This document shows positions 33,209 through 41,355 of a DNA stretch of 64,000 bases, in pieces. The stretch covers positions 1 through 64,000 of the forward strand of contig JBFIXI010000004.1 of NCBI GenBank assembly GCA_041605955.1, given 5' to 3'. Source of the DNA: JAHEJX01 sp041605955 (lineage in GTDB: Bacteria > Actinomycetota > Acidimicrobiia > Spongiisociales > UBA5794). The notes below the pieces were generated by a model. The model made no database searches and had not been told where the DNA came from. It saw only the letters and a list, made by a program, of their open reading frames with translations. Each line of letters begins with the position of its first letter. Positions within the stretch are counted from its first letter, which is position 1. A program made the translations under genes and the position numbers.

Positions 33209-33982
33209 GTGGGTAGTCAGCACATTCAGGTCAACGTTGAAGAGGATTTGGGTCGCATCATCCTCGATCGGCCGGACAGCATCAACGCCCTCAGCCTCGA
33301 GTTGCTCCATGAGCTGATCGCCGCTCTCGATGATGTGTCGCGAGACGAGGCAGTCAAGGTGATCATCCTGGAGGGGTTGGGGCGTGGGTTCTCGGTGGGT
33401 CACGACCTGAACGAGATGATCGACCGCGAGCGCGGCTTCTACGACGAGCTGTTTGCCACGTGCACCGTGATGATGGAGAAGGTTCAGGCCGTACCGCAAC
33501 CGGTCATCGCCAAGGTTCACGGCATTGCGGCCGCAGCGGGGTGTCAGCTGGTGGCCGCGTGTGACCTCGTAGTTGCGTCCGAAGACAGCCGCTTTGGCAC
33601 CACGGGCCTCAAAGTGGGGCTCTTCTGCTCGACCCCCATGGTGCCGTTGTCGCGTGCCATCGGCCGCAAGCGGGCGCTGGAGATGCTGCTCACCGGTGAG
33701 CCGATCGACGCGGCTACTGCGGCAGAGTGGGGTCTGGTCAACCGCGTCGTGCCCTTGGAGGAGCTGGAGGAGGCCACCGTGGCGCTGGCGAGACAGATCG
33801 CCGACTATGCCGCCGACGTGGTGACCCTTGGCAAAGCCGCCTTCTATCAGCAGCTGGAGATGAGACAGGCCGACGCTTATGCCATGACCAAGGACGTCAT
33901 CGCCGGCAACGCCGTCATGCCGGATGGGCAAGAGGGAATGAAAGCCTTCTTGGAGAAGCGCAAACCGGTGTGGACCCGTTAG
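33209..33982 (+). CDS. enoyl-CoA hydratase/isomerase family protein
   Basis: A 257-aa crotonase-fold protein. The oxyanion loop residues are in GRGFSVGHDLNEMI and GIAAAAGCQLVAACDLVVA. The usual catalytic glutamates of enoyl-CoA hydratase are not evident (AAGCQL and FCSTPMV in place of GGGCEL and PGAGG), as in the ECHDC3-like group, so the activity is not assigned. AAGGAGG lies five bases before the GTG at 33209. It separates pimA from pdxS. Confidence 0.82.
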   Translation: MGSQHIQVNVEEDLGRIILDRPDSINALSLELLHELIAALDDVSRDEAVKVIILEGLGRGFSVGHDLNEMIDRERGFYDELFATCTVMMEKVQAVPQPVIAKVHGIAAAAGCQLVAACDLVVASEDSRFGTTGLKVGLFCSTPMVPLSRAIGRKRALEMLLTGEPIDAATAAEWGLVNRVVPLEELEEATVALARQIADYAADVVTLGKAAFYQQLEMRQADAYAMTKDVIAGNAVMPDGQEGMKAFLEKRKPVWTR

Positions 33983-34184
33983 GGCCGTACCAGATCGGCC
34001 CGCCACCTGGACCCATCGATTCTCAACAAAACGCTGTTCCAGCCCGGTCCAGCTCGGTTACAATCTGACCTGGCGCGTAGCGAGCTTTGCCACGCGAAAA
34101 CGCAAGTCTGCGACCTGTCGAGTTGATGCGGCAGGTTCCGGCACCGATCAACCGCCCAGCCGCGGAACTTCACAGGAGCTAGCA

Positions 34185-35078
34185 ATGTCGACAGTCAACA
34201 CGGAACGGGGCACCGACCTCGTCAAGCGGGGCTTGGCCGAGATGCTCAAGGGTGGCGTCATCATGGACGTGGTGAACGCCGAACAGGCCAGGATCGCCGA
34301 GGAGGCCGGGGCGGTCGCCGTGATGGCACTGGAGCGGGTACCGGCGGACATTCGCGCCGCGGGGGGTGTCGCCCGCATGGCCGATCCGGCCCGGGTTGCC
34401 GAGATAATCGAAGCCGTATCGATTCCGGTGATGGCCAAGTCGCGCATCGGGCACTTCGTCGAGGCTCAGGTGCTCGAGTCGCTCGGCGTCGATTACATCG
34501 ACGAATCCGAAGTGCTGACTCCCGTCGACGACAATCACATCGACAAGTGGAGCTTCACGGTTCCCTTTGTGTGCGGTGCCAAAGACCTCGGCGAGGCATT
34601 GCGTCGCATCGGGGAGGGGGCCGCCATGATTCGGACCAAGGGAGAGCCCGGTACGGGCAACGTGGTCGAGGCGGTCAAACACATGCGGATCATGAACCGC
34701 CAGGTCCGGCAGCTGACCGTCACGGACAAGAACGAGCTGATGGCGGCCGCCAAGAGCTTGCGGGCCCCCTATGAGCTGGTGCGGGAGGTCGCCGAGACCG
34801 CGAAGCTGCCCGTCGTGAATTTCGCGGCGGGAGGCATCGCAACCCCGGCCGATGCCGCCCTCATGATGCAACTGGGATGTGACGGAGTCTTTGTCGGCTC
34901 CGGGATATTCAAGTCGGGCGATCCGGCGCAACGGGCGCGGGCGATCGTGGAGGCGACGACCTTCTATCAGGATCCGGCCAAGATCGCCAAAGTGTCGGCC
35001 GGCCTCGGTGAGGCAATGGTCGGGATCAACATCGACACGCTGGCGCCGGCAGACCGAATGCAAGACCGGGGCCTCTGA
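34185..35078 (+). CDS. pdxS: pyridoxal 5'-phosphate synthase subunit PdxS
   Basis: A 297-aa TIM-barrel subunit of the glutamine-dependent PLP synthase. It keeps VIMDVV (Asp28), MAKSRIGHF (Lys85, which binds ribose 5-phosphate) and RTKGEPGTGN (Lys152), as well as VGSGIFKS in the phosphate site. AGGAG lies upstream of ATG 34185. Forms a dodecamer with PdxT and makes PLP from ribose 5-phosphate, glyceraldehyde 3-phosphate and ammonia. Three bases separate it from pdxT. Confidence 0.95.
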   Translation: MSTVNTERGTDLVKRGLAEMLKGGVIMDVVNAEQARIAEEAGAVAVMALERVPADIRAAGGVARMADPARVAEIIEAVSIPVMAKSRIGHFVEAQVLESLGVDYIDESEVLTPVDDNHIDKWSFTVPFVCGAKDLGEALRRIGEGAAMIRTKGEPGTGNVVEAVKHMRIMNRQVRQLTVTDKNELMAAAKSLRAPYELVREVAETAKLPVVNFAAGGIATPADAALMMQLGCDGVFVGSGIFKSGDPAQRARAIVEATTFYQDPAKIAKVSAGLGEAMVGINIDTLAPADRMQDRGL

Positions 35079-35081
35079 CCA

Positions 35082-35681
35082 GTGGCAACGTCGGAAGAGG
35101 CTCCGCGCGTCGGTGTGCTGGCGCTGCAGGGTGATTTTCGCGAGCACCTGGCGTTGTTGCGTGAGTTAGGCGTCACCGGCTGCGAAGTGAGAACTCCCGA
35201 GGAGCTGGCGGACGTCGACGCGCTGATCATTCCAGGAGGCGAGTCGACGACTATCGGCAAGCTGGCCGAGCTCTACGGCCTGATCGAGCCGATCCGGATG
35301 CGGGTAAAGGCGGGGATGCCGATACTGGGAACCTGCGCCGGCATGATCTTCCTGGCCGGCGGCACTACCGGTCCAGACCAGCCGCAGCTGCACCTGCTCG
35401 ATGTGGTTGTCGAACGCAACGCCTTCGGCCGTCAGGTTGACTCCTTCGAAGCGGATCTCGACGTCGTGGGCCGATCCGAGCCGATCCGAGCCGTCTTCAT
35501 CAGGGCCCCGTGGATCCACAAGGCGGGTTCGGACGTCGAGATCCTTGCCACGGTTGCCGATCCCCGAAACGGTGAGCCGCACCCCGTCGTGGTTCGCCAA
35601 GGCCACATCTTCGCCACCAGCTTTCACCCCGAGCTGATCGGCGAGACTTGGATTCACGAACGGCTTATCGACGCGATCTAG
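35082..35681 (+). CDS. pdxT: pyridoxal 5'-phosphate synthase glutaminase subunit PdxT
   Basis: A 199-aa class I glutaminase with LALQGDFREH at the N-terminus, PGGESTT (51-57), Cys85 in GTCAGMIFL and the His182/Glu184 pair in FHPEL. It supplies ammonia to PdxS. GTG start at 35082. Normal length. It contains a 10-bp repeat in its coding region (35473-35494), read in frame without disruption. Confidence 0.94.
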   Translation: MATSEEAPRVGVLALQGDFREHLALLRELGVTGCEVRTPEELADVDALIIPGGESTTIGKLAELYGLIEPIRMRVKAGMPILGTCAGMIFLAGGTTGPDQPQLHLLDVVVERNAFGRQVDSFEADLDVVGRSEPIRAVFIRAPWIHKAGSDVEILATVADPRNGEPHPVVVRQGHIFATSFHPELIGETWIHERLIDAI

Positions 35682-35760
35682 CTTGCCGCGCCTCGGATAC
35701 GGTGCAACGGGGCTGGGGGTAACACCGCATCCAGCTTTCGGGATCATCACCCGGGCGACG

Positions 35761-35766
35761 TACAAT
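35761..35766 (+). promoter_or_regulatory. candidate -10 element upstream of yebC
   Basis: TACAAT stands 28 bases before the yebC ATG in otherwise GC-rich sequence and would give a short leader. The -35 region 17-18 bp upstream (TTCGGG-like) is poor. It is a housekeeping-type candidate only. Confidence 0.3.
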
Positions 35767-35793
35767 CTCCCGACCCGATTGCGACGAGGATTC

Positions 35794-36531
35794 ATGGCTG
35801 GACATTCCAAGTGGGCCAACATCAAGCACCGCAAAGGGCGCCAAGACGCCAAGCGGGGCCAGCTCTTCGCCAAGCTGATTCGAGCAATCGAGGCGGCGGC
35901 GCGGGCCGGCGGCAGCGACCCCACAGGCAATCCCACGCTGGCGACCGCGATCCAGAAAGCCAAAGACAGCTCGGTTCCCAAGGAGAACATCGAGCGGGCG
36001 GTTGCCCGTGGAGCCGGTGAGATGGAAGGCGTCGACTACGAGGAGTTCTACTACGAGGGGTACGCCCCCGGCGGAGTGGCGCTATACGTGCACATCCTCA
36101 CCGACAATCGCAACCGCGCCGCCTCGGACGTGCGAGCGGTGTTCAACAAGCACAACGGCTCTCTCGGCGAGCCCGGCTCGGTCGGCTACTTGTTCGAGCA
36201 GAAGGGCTATCTCCTGGTCCAAGGGGACGAAGACACCGTGATGATCGCCGCCCTCGATGCCGGCGCCGAAGACATCACCGAGTCGGGCGAGCAGTGGGAA
36301 GTCGTGTGCGCTCCGGGAGATCTGGCCGCGGTGCGGGCTGCCATGGAGGAGGCCGGTGTCTCGATTGAACAAGCAGAGGTGTCGCAGATCGCCAGTACCT
36401 CGGTACCGGTCGATGCCGACAACGCTCCCAAGGTGTTACGACTCGTCGATGCACTCGAGGACCTGGACGACGTCCAGGCGGTGTTCGCCAACTTCGACAT
36501 TCCCGACGAGGTGCTGGCGCAGGTGTCCTGA
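35794..36531 (+). CDS. yebC: YebC/PmpR family protein
   Basis: A 245-aa protein with the invariant start MAGHSKWANIKHRKGRQDAK, then NPTLATAIQKAKDSSVPKENIERA and YEGYAPGGVA. YebC proteins were described as DNA-binding regulators and more recently as translation factors for proline-rich stretches. ATG 35794 gives the family's invariant N-terminus; the frame is open from 35683. It precedes ruvCAB as in mycobacteria. Confidence 0.94.
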   Translation: MAGHSKWANIKHRKGRQDAKRGQLFAKLIRAIEAAARAGGSDPTGNPTLATAIQKAKDSSVPKENIERAVARGAGEMEGVDYEEFYYEGYAPGGVALYVHILTDNRNRAASDVRAVFNKHNGSLGEPGSVGYLFEQKGYLLVQGDEDTVMIAALDAGAEDITESGEQWEVVCAPGDLAAVRAAMEEAGVSIEQAEVSQIASTSVPVDADNAPKVLRLVDALEDLDDVQAVFANFDIPDEVLAQVS

Positions 36532-36591
36532 GCCCTCGCCGCGCCCGCTTCCTTGGTTCTGTCCGGCTGAGCGCTTAGGGTGCGGGAACAT

Positions 36592-37098
36592 ATGTTCGTG
36601 TTGGGAATTGATCCGGGATTGACCCGCACCGGCTACGGCCTCGTTGAGCAGACGCCGGCCGAGCTGCGCGCAGTCTCCGTGGGCGTCTTTCGTACCGCCA
36701 AAGAGGCGCCGGTGGCGGAGCGTCTCCGTGAGCTGTACCACGACGTTGTCGAACTGCTCGCGGACTACACCGTAGATGCTGCCGCCATCGAACAGGTCTT
36801 CGTCAACCGCAATGTGCGCACCGCCGCTGGTGTCGGCCGCGCCTCGGGGGTCGTGTTGCTGGCGCTCGCCCAGGCCGGCGTTCCTGTCGTCGAATACAGC
36901 CCTTCCGCGGTCAAGATGGCCCTCACCGGTTTTGGGGCTGCCGACAAAGCCCAGGTGCAGCGCGTCGTACAGATGCGGCTCGGCCTGCGCGCCGTTCCCC
37001 GCCCGGCCGATGCCGCCGATGCGCTCGCCATCGCCGTATGCCACGTGCAGAGCGCCGGCTGGCAGCGTCGCGTCCACCAAGCAGATGCCGTCCCATGA
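36592..37098 (+). CDS. ruvC: crossover junction endodeoxyribonuclease RuvC
   Basis: A 168-aa RNase H-fold nuclease with the four acidic residues Asp7 (LGIDPGL), Glu67 (AIEQVF), Asp140 and Asp143 (RPADAADALA). It cleaves Holliday junctions with RuvAB. ATG 36592 is used because four codons of the open frame before it are not conserved. Its stop overlaps the ruvA start (ATGA). Confidence 0.95.
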   Translation: MFVLGIDPGLTRTGYGLVEQTPAELRAVSVGVFRTAKEAPVAERLRELYHDVVELLADYTVDAAAIEQVFVNRNVRTAAGVGRASGVVLLALAQAGVPVVEYSPSAVKMALTGFGAADKAQVQRVVQMRLGLRAVPRPADAADALAIAVCHVQSAGWQRRVHQADAVP

Positions 37099-37670
37099 TC
37101 GGTCGCTTGCGCGGGACGGTCGCCGACAAGCGAGGGGAGCGGGTGCTGCTCGATGTGAGTGGCGTCGGATATGAGATCGCGGTGCCGCCCCGAGCCTTGG
37201 TGGAGCTGCCGGGTATCGGTGAAGAGGCCGTCGTGCACACCCACTTGCATGTGCGAGAAGATGCGATGGCGCTGTTCGGGTTCTCTACCGAAGACCAACG
37301 GGACCTCTTCCGAGTGCTGCTGGCCGTATCCGGGGTAGGTCCCAAGGTAGCACTCGCCATCCTCGGCACCATGAGCCCCGATGACCTGCGGCGAGCAGTC
37401 GTCACCGAAGATGCCGGTGCGTTGACCGCGGTGCCCGGTATCGGCAAACGATCCGCCCAGAAGCTGATCCTCGAGCTGCGACCCAAGCTGGAGCTGCCCG
37501 ACACGGAGCTGGCGCCCTCGAACACCCCGTTGGCCGAGGTGCGGGCCGCGCTCGAAGGCCTCGGCTACCACAGCGACGAGATCAGGGCGGCCATGGCCGA
37601 CTTGCCCCAAACCGATGAGGTCGAGGCGTTGCTGCGCCACGCCCTCCAGGAGCTGGGGCGCCAGACATGA
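37095..37670 (+). CDS. ruvA: Holliday junction DNA helicase subunit RuvA
   Basis: A 191-aa protein starting MIGRLRGTVADKRGERVLLD, with an OB fold, two helix-hairpin-helix motifs (VSGVGPKVALAIL, VPGIGKRSAQKLI) and a C-terminal domain that binds RuvB (ALEGLGYHSDEI). It begins inside the ruvC stop and is translated with it. Forms the tetrameric junction-binding platform. Confidence 0.94.
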   Translation: MIGRLRGTVADKRGERVLLDVSGVGYEIAVPPRALVELPGIGEEAVVHTHLHVREDAMALFGFSTEDQRDLFRVLLAVSGVGPKVALAILGTMSPDDLRRAVVTEDAGALTAVPGIGKRSAQKLILELRPKLELPDTELAPSNTPLAEVRAALEGLGYHSDEIRAAMADLPQTDEVEALLRHALQELGRQT

Positions 37671-37685
37671 CGAGGGGCGCTCACG

Positions 37686-38711
37686 ATGCGTGAAGAGGGG
37701 CTACTGGGGGCCGCCGCCGACCCGGCCGAACAACAGCTCGAGGCGGGGCTGCGGCCCCGTCGGATGGACGAGTTCATCGGACAGTCCGATCTCAAGGAGC
37801 GCTTGGCGATCCTGGTGGAGGCCGCCATCTCGCGCGGTGAGTCGATCGACCACACGCTGTTCTCAGGGCCGCCCGGGTTGGGTAAGACGTCACTCGCCGG
37901 CATTCTCGCCAATGAGATGGCCGCCAACTTCCGGGCCACTTCCGGGCCTGCTCTGGAACGACCCGGGGACCTGGCAGCAGTAATCACCAACCTCGATGAG
38001 GGCGATGTGTTGTTCATCGACGAGATCCACCGTCTCCCCCGGCAGGTCGAAGAGGTGCTGTATCCCGCCATGGAAGACTTCCAGCTCGACATCGTGGTGG
38101 GCAAGGGCCCGGCGGCGCATTCGATTCGCCTCGAGCTGCCACGCTTCACGCTGGTCGGGGCTACGACTCGGGTGGGTCGGGTCGCGCCCCCCTTGCGGGA
38201 CCGCTTCGGCTATGTGGCCCGGCTCGACTACTACGACGAGTCTGACCTCGCCCAGATCGTGATGCGGTCTGCCCGCATCCTCGAAGCAGAGACCACGGCG
38301 GACGGAGCTGCCGCCATCGCGGCGCGCAGCCGGGGCACGCCGCGGATCGCCAACCGGTTGTTGCGCCGAGTCCGGGATTACGCCACCGTCAGAGGAGATG
38401 GGCTGGTCGATGAGCAGACGGCCCGAGTCGCCCTAGAGATATTCGAAGTCGATGAACGCGGTTTGGACAAAGTGGACCGCTACATCCTGGAAGCCATCAT
38501 CCACAAGTTCGGTGGCGGCCCGGTGGGGCTGTCGACCTTGGCCATCGCCGTCGGCGAAGAGGCAGAGACGGTCGAGGATGCTTACGAGCCCTTCCTGCTC
38601 CTCGAGGGCCTGATTCAGCGCACCCCCCGGGGGCGGATCGCCACCCCCAATGCTTATTCCCACCTGGGGATGGAGCCGCCGCTTCCGGACATGCAGGGCA
38701 AGCTGCTGTGA
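37686..38711 (+). CDS. ruvB: Holliday junction DNA helicase subunit RuvB
   Basis: A 341-aa AAA+ motor: RPRRMDEFIGQ, Walker A GPPGLGKTSL (about 61-70), Walker B FIDEIHRL, sensor GATTRVGRVAPPLRDRFG and the C-terminal winged helix (RTPRGR). It drives branch migration with RuvA. It lies 15 bp after ruvA. Confidence 0.95.
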   Translation: MREEGLLGAAADPAEQQLEAGLRPRRMDEFIGQSDLKERLAILVEAAISRGESIDHTLFSGPPGLGKTSLAGILANEMAANFRATSGPALERPGDLAAVITNLDEGDVLFIDEIHRLPRQVEEVLYPAMEDFQLDIVVGKGPAAHSIRLELPRFTLVGATTRVGRVAPPLRDRFGYVARLDYYDESDLAQIVMRSARILEAETTADGAAAIAARSRGTPRIANRLLRRVRDYATVRGDGLVDEQTARVALEIFEVDERGLDKVDRYILEAIIHKFGGGPVGLSTLAIAVGEEAETVEDAYEPFLLLEGLIQRTPRGRIATPNAYSHLGMEPPLPDMQGKLL

Positions 38712-38806
38712 CGAGAGCCGTTCCGGCGATGTGCTCGGCCCGGCGTCATTGACGTCGCGGGCTCGCTACGACCGCTCGTCGCCGGCGAACCGTTACCTTC
38801 TTGTCC

Positions 38807-39820
38807 GTGCAAACCTCCAGATTCGACTACGAGCTGCCGGCAGGAGCCATCGCTCAGGAGGCGATCGAGCCGCGCGACGCATCACGGCTGTTGCGGGTGG
38901 CGACGCTCACGGATCATGCCTTCTCCGACCTCCCGGAGTTGCTCGAGCCCGGCGACCTGCTCGTGGTCAATCGGACTCGGGTGCGCCGCGGTCGGTTGGT
39001 CGGCACGCGGGCGGACACGGGAGGGATGGTCGAGCTGCTGTTGCTGCGTCCCCTCGACGCGGCGCGGTGGGAGGCGCTGGTTCGCCCGGCGCGGCGGATG
39101 CGCCCCGGCATCAGCCTCGATTTCGGCGATATCCGCGGCCACATCCTCACCTCTCCGGATGCAGGCCGCGTTTTGGTCCGAGTGGAGGCCGCAGGAGATG
39201 TAGAGGATGTGCTGGGAGCAGTGGGTGAGGTGCCGCTGCCGCCGTACTTTCGCGGCACCCTGGACAGCCCCGAGCGCTACCAGACGATGTTCGCCAAGGT
39301 GGTGGGCAGCGCCGCCGCCTCTACCGCCGCGCTGCACTTCACCCCGGCTCTGGTGGATCGGCTCGCCGGGCGGGGTGTCGAATTCGCCGAGGTCGAGCTG
39401 GACATAGGCCTTGATACGTTCCGGCCGATGACGGCGACGGAGTTGAGTGATCACGTGATCCACCGAGAGAGATACTTCGTTCCGGACACGACCGTCGCCG
39501 CGGTGGCGGCTACCAGGGAGCGGGGAACGCGGGTAGTCGCCGTCGGCACGACGGTGATGCGCACCCTCGAGACCGCCGCCGAAGGCTCCGGGGTGCGGGC
39601 GGGGCCGGGCGAGAGCGATCTGTTCATCACTCCCGGCTTCCGGCCTTCCGTCGTCGACGCACTCCTCACGAACTTCCATGCCCCCCGCACAACCTTGATC
39701 GTCCTGGTGGCGAGCCTCATCGGCCCGCCATGGCGCGACGTCTACGCCACTGCGCTCGATCGCGGCTATCGCTTCTTGTCATTCGGTGATGCAATGCTCA
39801 TCGAGGATCTGCGGTCGTGA
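38807..39820 (+). CDS. queA: S-adenosylmethionine:tRNA ribosyltransferase-isomerase QueA
   Basis: A 337-aa enzyme: FDYELPAGAIAQ, RDASRLL, GDLLVVNRTRV, PLPPYF, SAAASTAALHFT and NFHAPRTTLIVLV are all family hallmarks. It converts preQ1-modified tRNA to epoxyqueuosine. A GTG at 38807 and a TTG at 38801 are both possible starts; GTG is preferred. Its stop overlaps tgt (GTGA). Confidence 0.93.
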   Translation: MQTSRFDYELPAGAIAQEAIEPRDASRLLRVATLTDHAFSDLPELLEPGDLLVVNRTRVRRGRLVGTRADTGGMVELLLLRPLDAARWEALVRPARRMRPGISLDFGDIRGHILTSPDAGRVLVRVEAAGDVEDVLGAVGEVPLPPYFRGTLDSPERYQTMFAKVVGSAAASTAALHFTPALVDRLAGRGVEFAEVELDIGLDTFRPMTATELSDHVIHRERYFVPDTTVAAVAATRERGTRVVAVGTTVMRTLETAAEGSGVRAGPGESDLFITPGFRPSVVDALLTNFHAPRTTLIVLVASLIGPPWRDVYATALDRGYRFLSFGDAMLIEDLRS

Positions 39821-40950
39821 CGCCGGTGTCGCTGCGGGTTGCGGCGCGCGACGGTGAGGCGCGCTGTAGCGAGCTGGTGACTCCCCACGGCATCGTGGCA
39901 ACGCCGGGGTTCATGCCGGTGGGCACCCGGGGCAGCGTAAGGGGGGTAGACGCAACGGACCTGCGCGGTCTCGGCGCTGAGATTCTGCTGGCCAACACGT
40001 ACCACCTCATGCTGCGTCCCGGAGCCGACACGGTCGCCGCTCTGGGGGAGTTGCAGGTCTTCATGGGATGGCACGGCCCGGTGCTCACCGACAGTGGCGG
40101 ATATCAGGTCTTCTCGCTCGAGCCGCGGGTGACCGAAGATGGAGTGATCTTTCGCAGCACCTACGACGGGGCCCGCGTCGAGCTCACCCCCGAGCGGGCG
40201 GTGGCAGTGCAGGAGACCTTGGGCGGCGACATCGCGATGGTGCTCGACCAGCTGGTCGGACTACCGGCTCCCAAGGCCGAGGTGAGGGAGGCCATGGAGC
40301 GGACGCTCCGCTGGTCGGCCCGTGCGTTGCAGGCCAAGCGGCGCAGCGACCGGGCGTTGTTCGGCATTGTGCAGGGCGGCGTCGATCCTGCACTCCGCGC
40401 CGAATCGGCGAGCCGGACCGCCGATCTGGGTTTCCCCGGATTTGGGATCGGTGGGCTCAGCGTGGGCGAGTCGCGGGCCGAGTTGGCAGTGGCGCTGGAG
40501 GCGGCGATACCGGAGCTCCCGAGTGAGGCACCCCGCTATGTCATGGGTCTCGGCGACACCGAACAGCTTCTCGACGCAGTGAGCCGCGGTGTCGACCTCT
40601 TCGACTGCGTGCTGCCTACCCGTCTAGCTCGGCACGGCAAGGTGCTCCATCCCGACGGAGACTTCTCCATCAAGCTTCGGAAGTGGGCCGTCGACCCGTC
40701 TCCGCTCCAAACCGGGTGCGACTGTCCCGCCTGCGGGAGCTACAGCCGGGGCTACATCCGCCACCTCTTTCAGACCAAGGAGAGACTCGGCGGCAGGCTG
40801 GTGTCTCTTCACAATCTGCGGTACACGCTGCGCCTCCTCGAGGAGGCCCGCGCCCACATCACGGCCCGTTCCTTCGTGGCCTGGCGTGACGCCATCCTCG
40901 ATCGACGCGGCTCGGGTTCAGATAGGGCCTTTGGCGTAACAAGCGATTAA
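39817..40950 (+). CDS. tgt: queuine/preQ1 tRNA-guanine transglycosylase
   Basis: A 377-aa TIM-barrel enzyme. DSGGYQVFS holds the base-recognition Asp, GIVQGGVD and GIGGLSVGE line the pocket, DLFDCVLPTRLARHG has the nucleophilic Asp, and zinc is bound by CDCPAC and the later His of SLHNLRY. It swaps G34 of GUN-anticodon tRNAs for preQ1. Coupled to queA. The queA-tgt-yajC-secDF order is widespread in bacteria. Confidence 0.94.
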   Translation: MTPVSLRVAARDGEARCSELVTPHGIVATPGFMPVGTRGSVRGVDATDLRGLGAEILLANTYHLMLRPGADTVAALGELQVFMGWHGPVLTDSGGYQVFSLEPRVTEDGVIFRSTYDGARVELTPERAVAVQETLGGDIAMVLDQLVGLPAPKAEVREAMERTLRWSARALQAKRRSDRALFGIVQGGVDPALRAESASRTADLGFPGFGIGGLSVGESRAELAVALEAAIPELPSEAPRYVMGLGDTEQLLDAVSRGVDLFDCVLPTRLARHGKVLHPDGDFSIKLRKWAVDPSPLQTGCDCPACGSYSRGYIRHLFQTKERLGGRLVSLHNLRYTLRLLEEARAHITARSFVAWRDAILDRRGSGSDRAFGVTSD

Positions 40951-40955
40951 CCTGG

Positions 40956-40980
40956 CAGGCGCCCGGCACGGCGTCGCCTG
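40956..40980 (+). other. inverted repeat between tgt and yajC
   Basis: CAGGCG (40956-40961) and CGCCTG (40975-40980) can pair around a 13-nt loop, shortly after the tgt stop. There is no U-tract, so it is at best a weak attenuator or RNA-processing hairpin. Confidence 0.22.
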
Positions 40981-41010
40981 TCGGGCTGATATCTGACTGG
41001 AGAATGGTCC

Positions 41011-41355
41011 GTGAGTCCCATCTTTGTGTTGACATTTGCGTCGGCTGCGCCCGCTTGGTTGCTGGCGCAGGCCGGCGATGACACCACGGTCAATCCGCTC
41101 GTCGGTTGGCTTCCCTTCATACTCGTGGGGGTTGCGCTGTATCTACTGGCGATCCGTCCGCAGAGGAAGCGCGCCGAGGCCTTGCGGCGCTTTCAATCCG
41201 GACTCAGCGTTGGCGACGAGGTGCGCACTGCCGGCGGGATCATCGGCGTGATCAGCAGCTTGAGTGAGAATGAGGCAATGGTCGATGTTGGGGGGGTCAC
41301 TCTCAAATTCGCCCGGGGAGCAATTGCGGCCCCGGCCGGAGGCGACCAGGAGTGA
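41011..41355 (+). CDS. yajC: preprotein translocase subunit YajC
   Basis: A 114-aa protein with one transmembrane helix (about 30-48; WLPFILVGVALYLLAI) followed by RPQRKRAEALRRFQSGLSVGDEVRTAGGIIG, of which the first part is the YajC signature. It associates with SecDF. GTG start with GGAGAATGG upstream. Its stop overlaps the secD start (GTGA). Confidence 0.93.
   Translation: MSPIFVLTFASAAPAWLLAQAGDDTTVNPLVGWLPFILVGVALYLLAIRPQRKRAEALRRFQSGLSVGDEVRTAGGIIGVISSLSENEAMVDVGGVTLKFARGAIAAPAGGDQE

Noticed and set aside
32000..34006. A 668-codon open frame antisense to patA, pimA and the crotonase gene
   Set aside because: It mirrors codon bias of high-GC genes on the other strand, has no recognisable domain and opposes three well-supported genes.
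35473..35494. Tandem 10-bp repeat GATCCGAGCC within pdxT
   Set aside because: It lies in coding sequence, codes for a normal stretch of PdxT and does not shift the frame.
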